From: Candidatus Moraniibacteriota bacterium
Lineage (GTDB): Bacteria; Patescibacteriota; Minisyncoccia; Moranbacterales; DUUL01
NCBI GenBank assembly: GCA_018399935.1
Contig: JAGYNP010000046.1
Span: forward strand, 1-5,236
Direction: 5' to 3'
DNA: 5,236 nucleotides
Below, in pieces: positions 5,109-5,236 of the stretch. Position 1 is the first letter of the stretch, and every line of letters starts with the position of its first letter. A model generated the notes under the pieces. It worked only from the letters and a program-made list of their open reading frames with translations. It did no database searches and was not told the origin of the DNA. Both the position numbers and the translations under genes were made by a program.

Positions 5109-5236
5109 ATGAATAAATCTATTGGAGAAATTGTTCAAGTTATTGGTCCTGTGGTTGATGTTGAATTTAAAGAGGGGGAATTACCAGCTATTAATGATGC
5201 TTTGGAAATTAAAATTGAAAAAGACAAAATTGTTTT
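5109..5236 (+). CDS. atpD: F1Fo ATP synthase subunit beta, N-terminal part (3' end outside window)
   Basis: The first 42 codons of the catalytic beta subunit are visible. The sequence IGEIVQVIGPVVDVEF (5-20) followed by LPAINDALEIK is the standard start of the beta-barrel domain that forms the crown of the F1 head with alpha. The catalytic P-loop lies beyond the window, so catalytic residues cannot be checked. An in-frame TAA at 5097-5099 supports the ATG. No Shine-Dalgarno is present; the bases before the start are AGAAAAAA. It follows atpG in the usual gene order but is separated from it by 209 nt containing a palindromic repeat. atpC (epsilon) would be expected after it. Confidence 0.97.
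   Translation, partial: MNKSIGEIVQVIGPVVDVEFKEGELPAINDALEIKIEKDKIV

Overview
The window is a bacterial F1Fo ATP synthase (atp) locus. All genes are on the + strand in the classical order: atpB (3' end only), atpE, atpF, atpH, a 27-codon membrane-peptide ORF, atpA, atpG and atpD (5' end only). The rotor (c ring, gamma), the stator (a, b, delta) and the catalytic head (alpha, beta) are therefore all represented. Epsilon (atpC) is not in the window and would be expected after atpD.

The DNA is very A+T-rich (roughly 30% G+C by eye). The start codons of the atp genes lack a well-placed Shine-Dalgarno sequence. Delta is short (135 aa), gamma is long (328 aa, with two insertions), and no gene ends in TGA. 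Together with the wording of the b, delta and gamma sequences, this suggests a Candidate Phyla Radiation (Patescibacteria) bacterium of the Parcubacteria/ABY1 type. That placement is inference; the identity of the ATP synthase genes is not in doubt.

Layout: 2-259 a-subunit C-terminus; 260-535 A+T-rich spacer with small hairpins and a TATAAT box; 536-775 c subunit; 776-950 spacer with a GU-containing hairpin just after atpE; 951-1457 b subunit; 1458-1575 featureless spacer; 1576-1983 delta; 1984-2338 a 355-nt gap holding the 27-aa ORF with the window's only strong Shine-Dalgarno sequence, two hairpins and a short direct repeat; 2339-3874 alpha; 3875-3912 short spacer; 3913-4899 gamma; 4900-5108 spacer filled by an imperfect inverted repeat built from 7-bp units around a GCGAAGC mini-hairpin; 5109-5236 beta N-terminus.

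Catalytic and ion-path residues are intact: the a-subunit arginine and glutamine, the c-subunit carboxylate Glu65 with a proton-type environment, the alpha Walker motifs and the alpha arginine finger. The enzyme should be functional and most likely uses protons. The least ordinary parts are the 27-aa membrane ORF between atpH and atpA, the palindromic repeat between atpG and atpD, and the unusually long spacers, which suggest differential expression within the operon.
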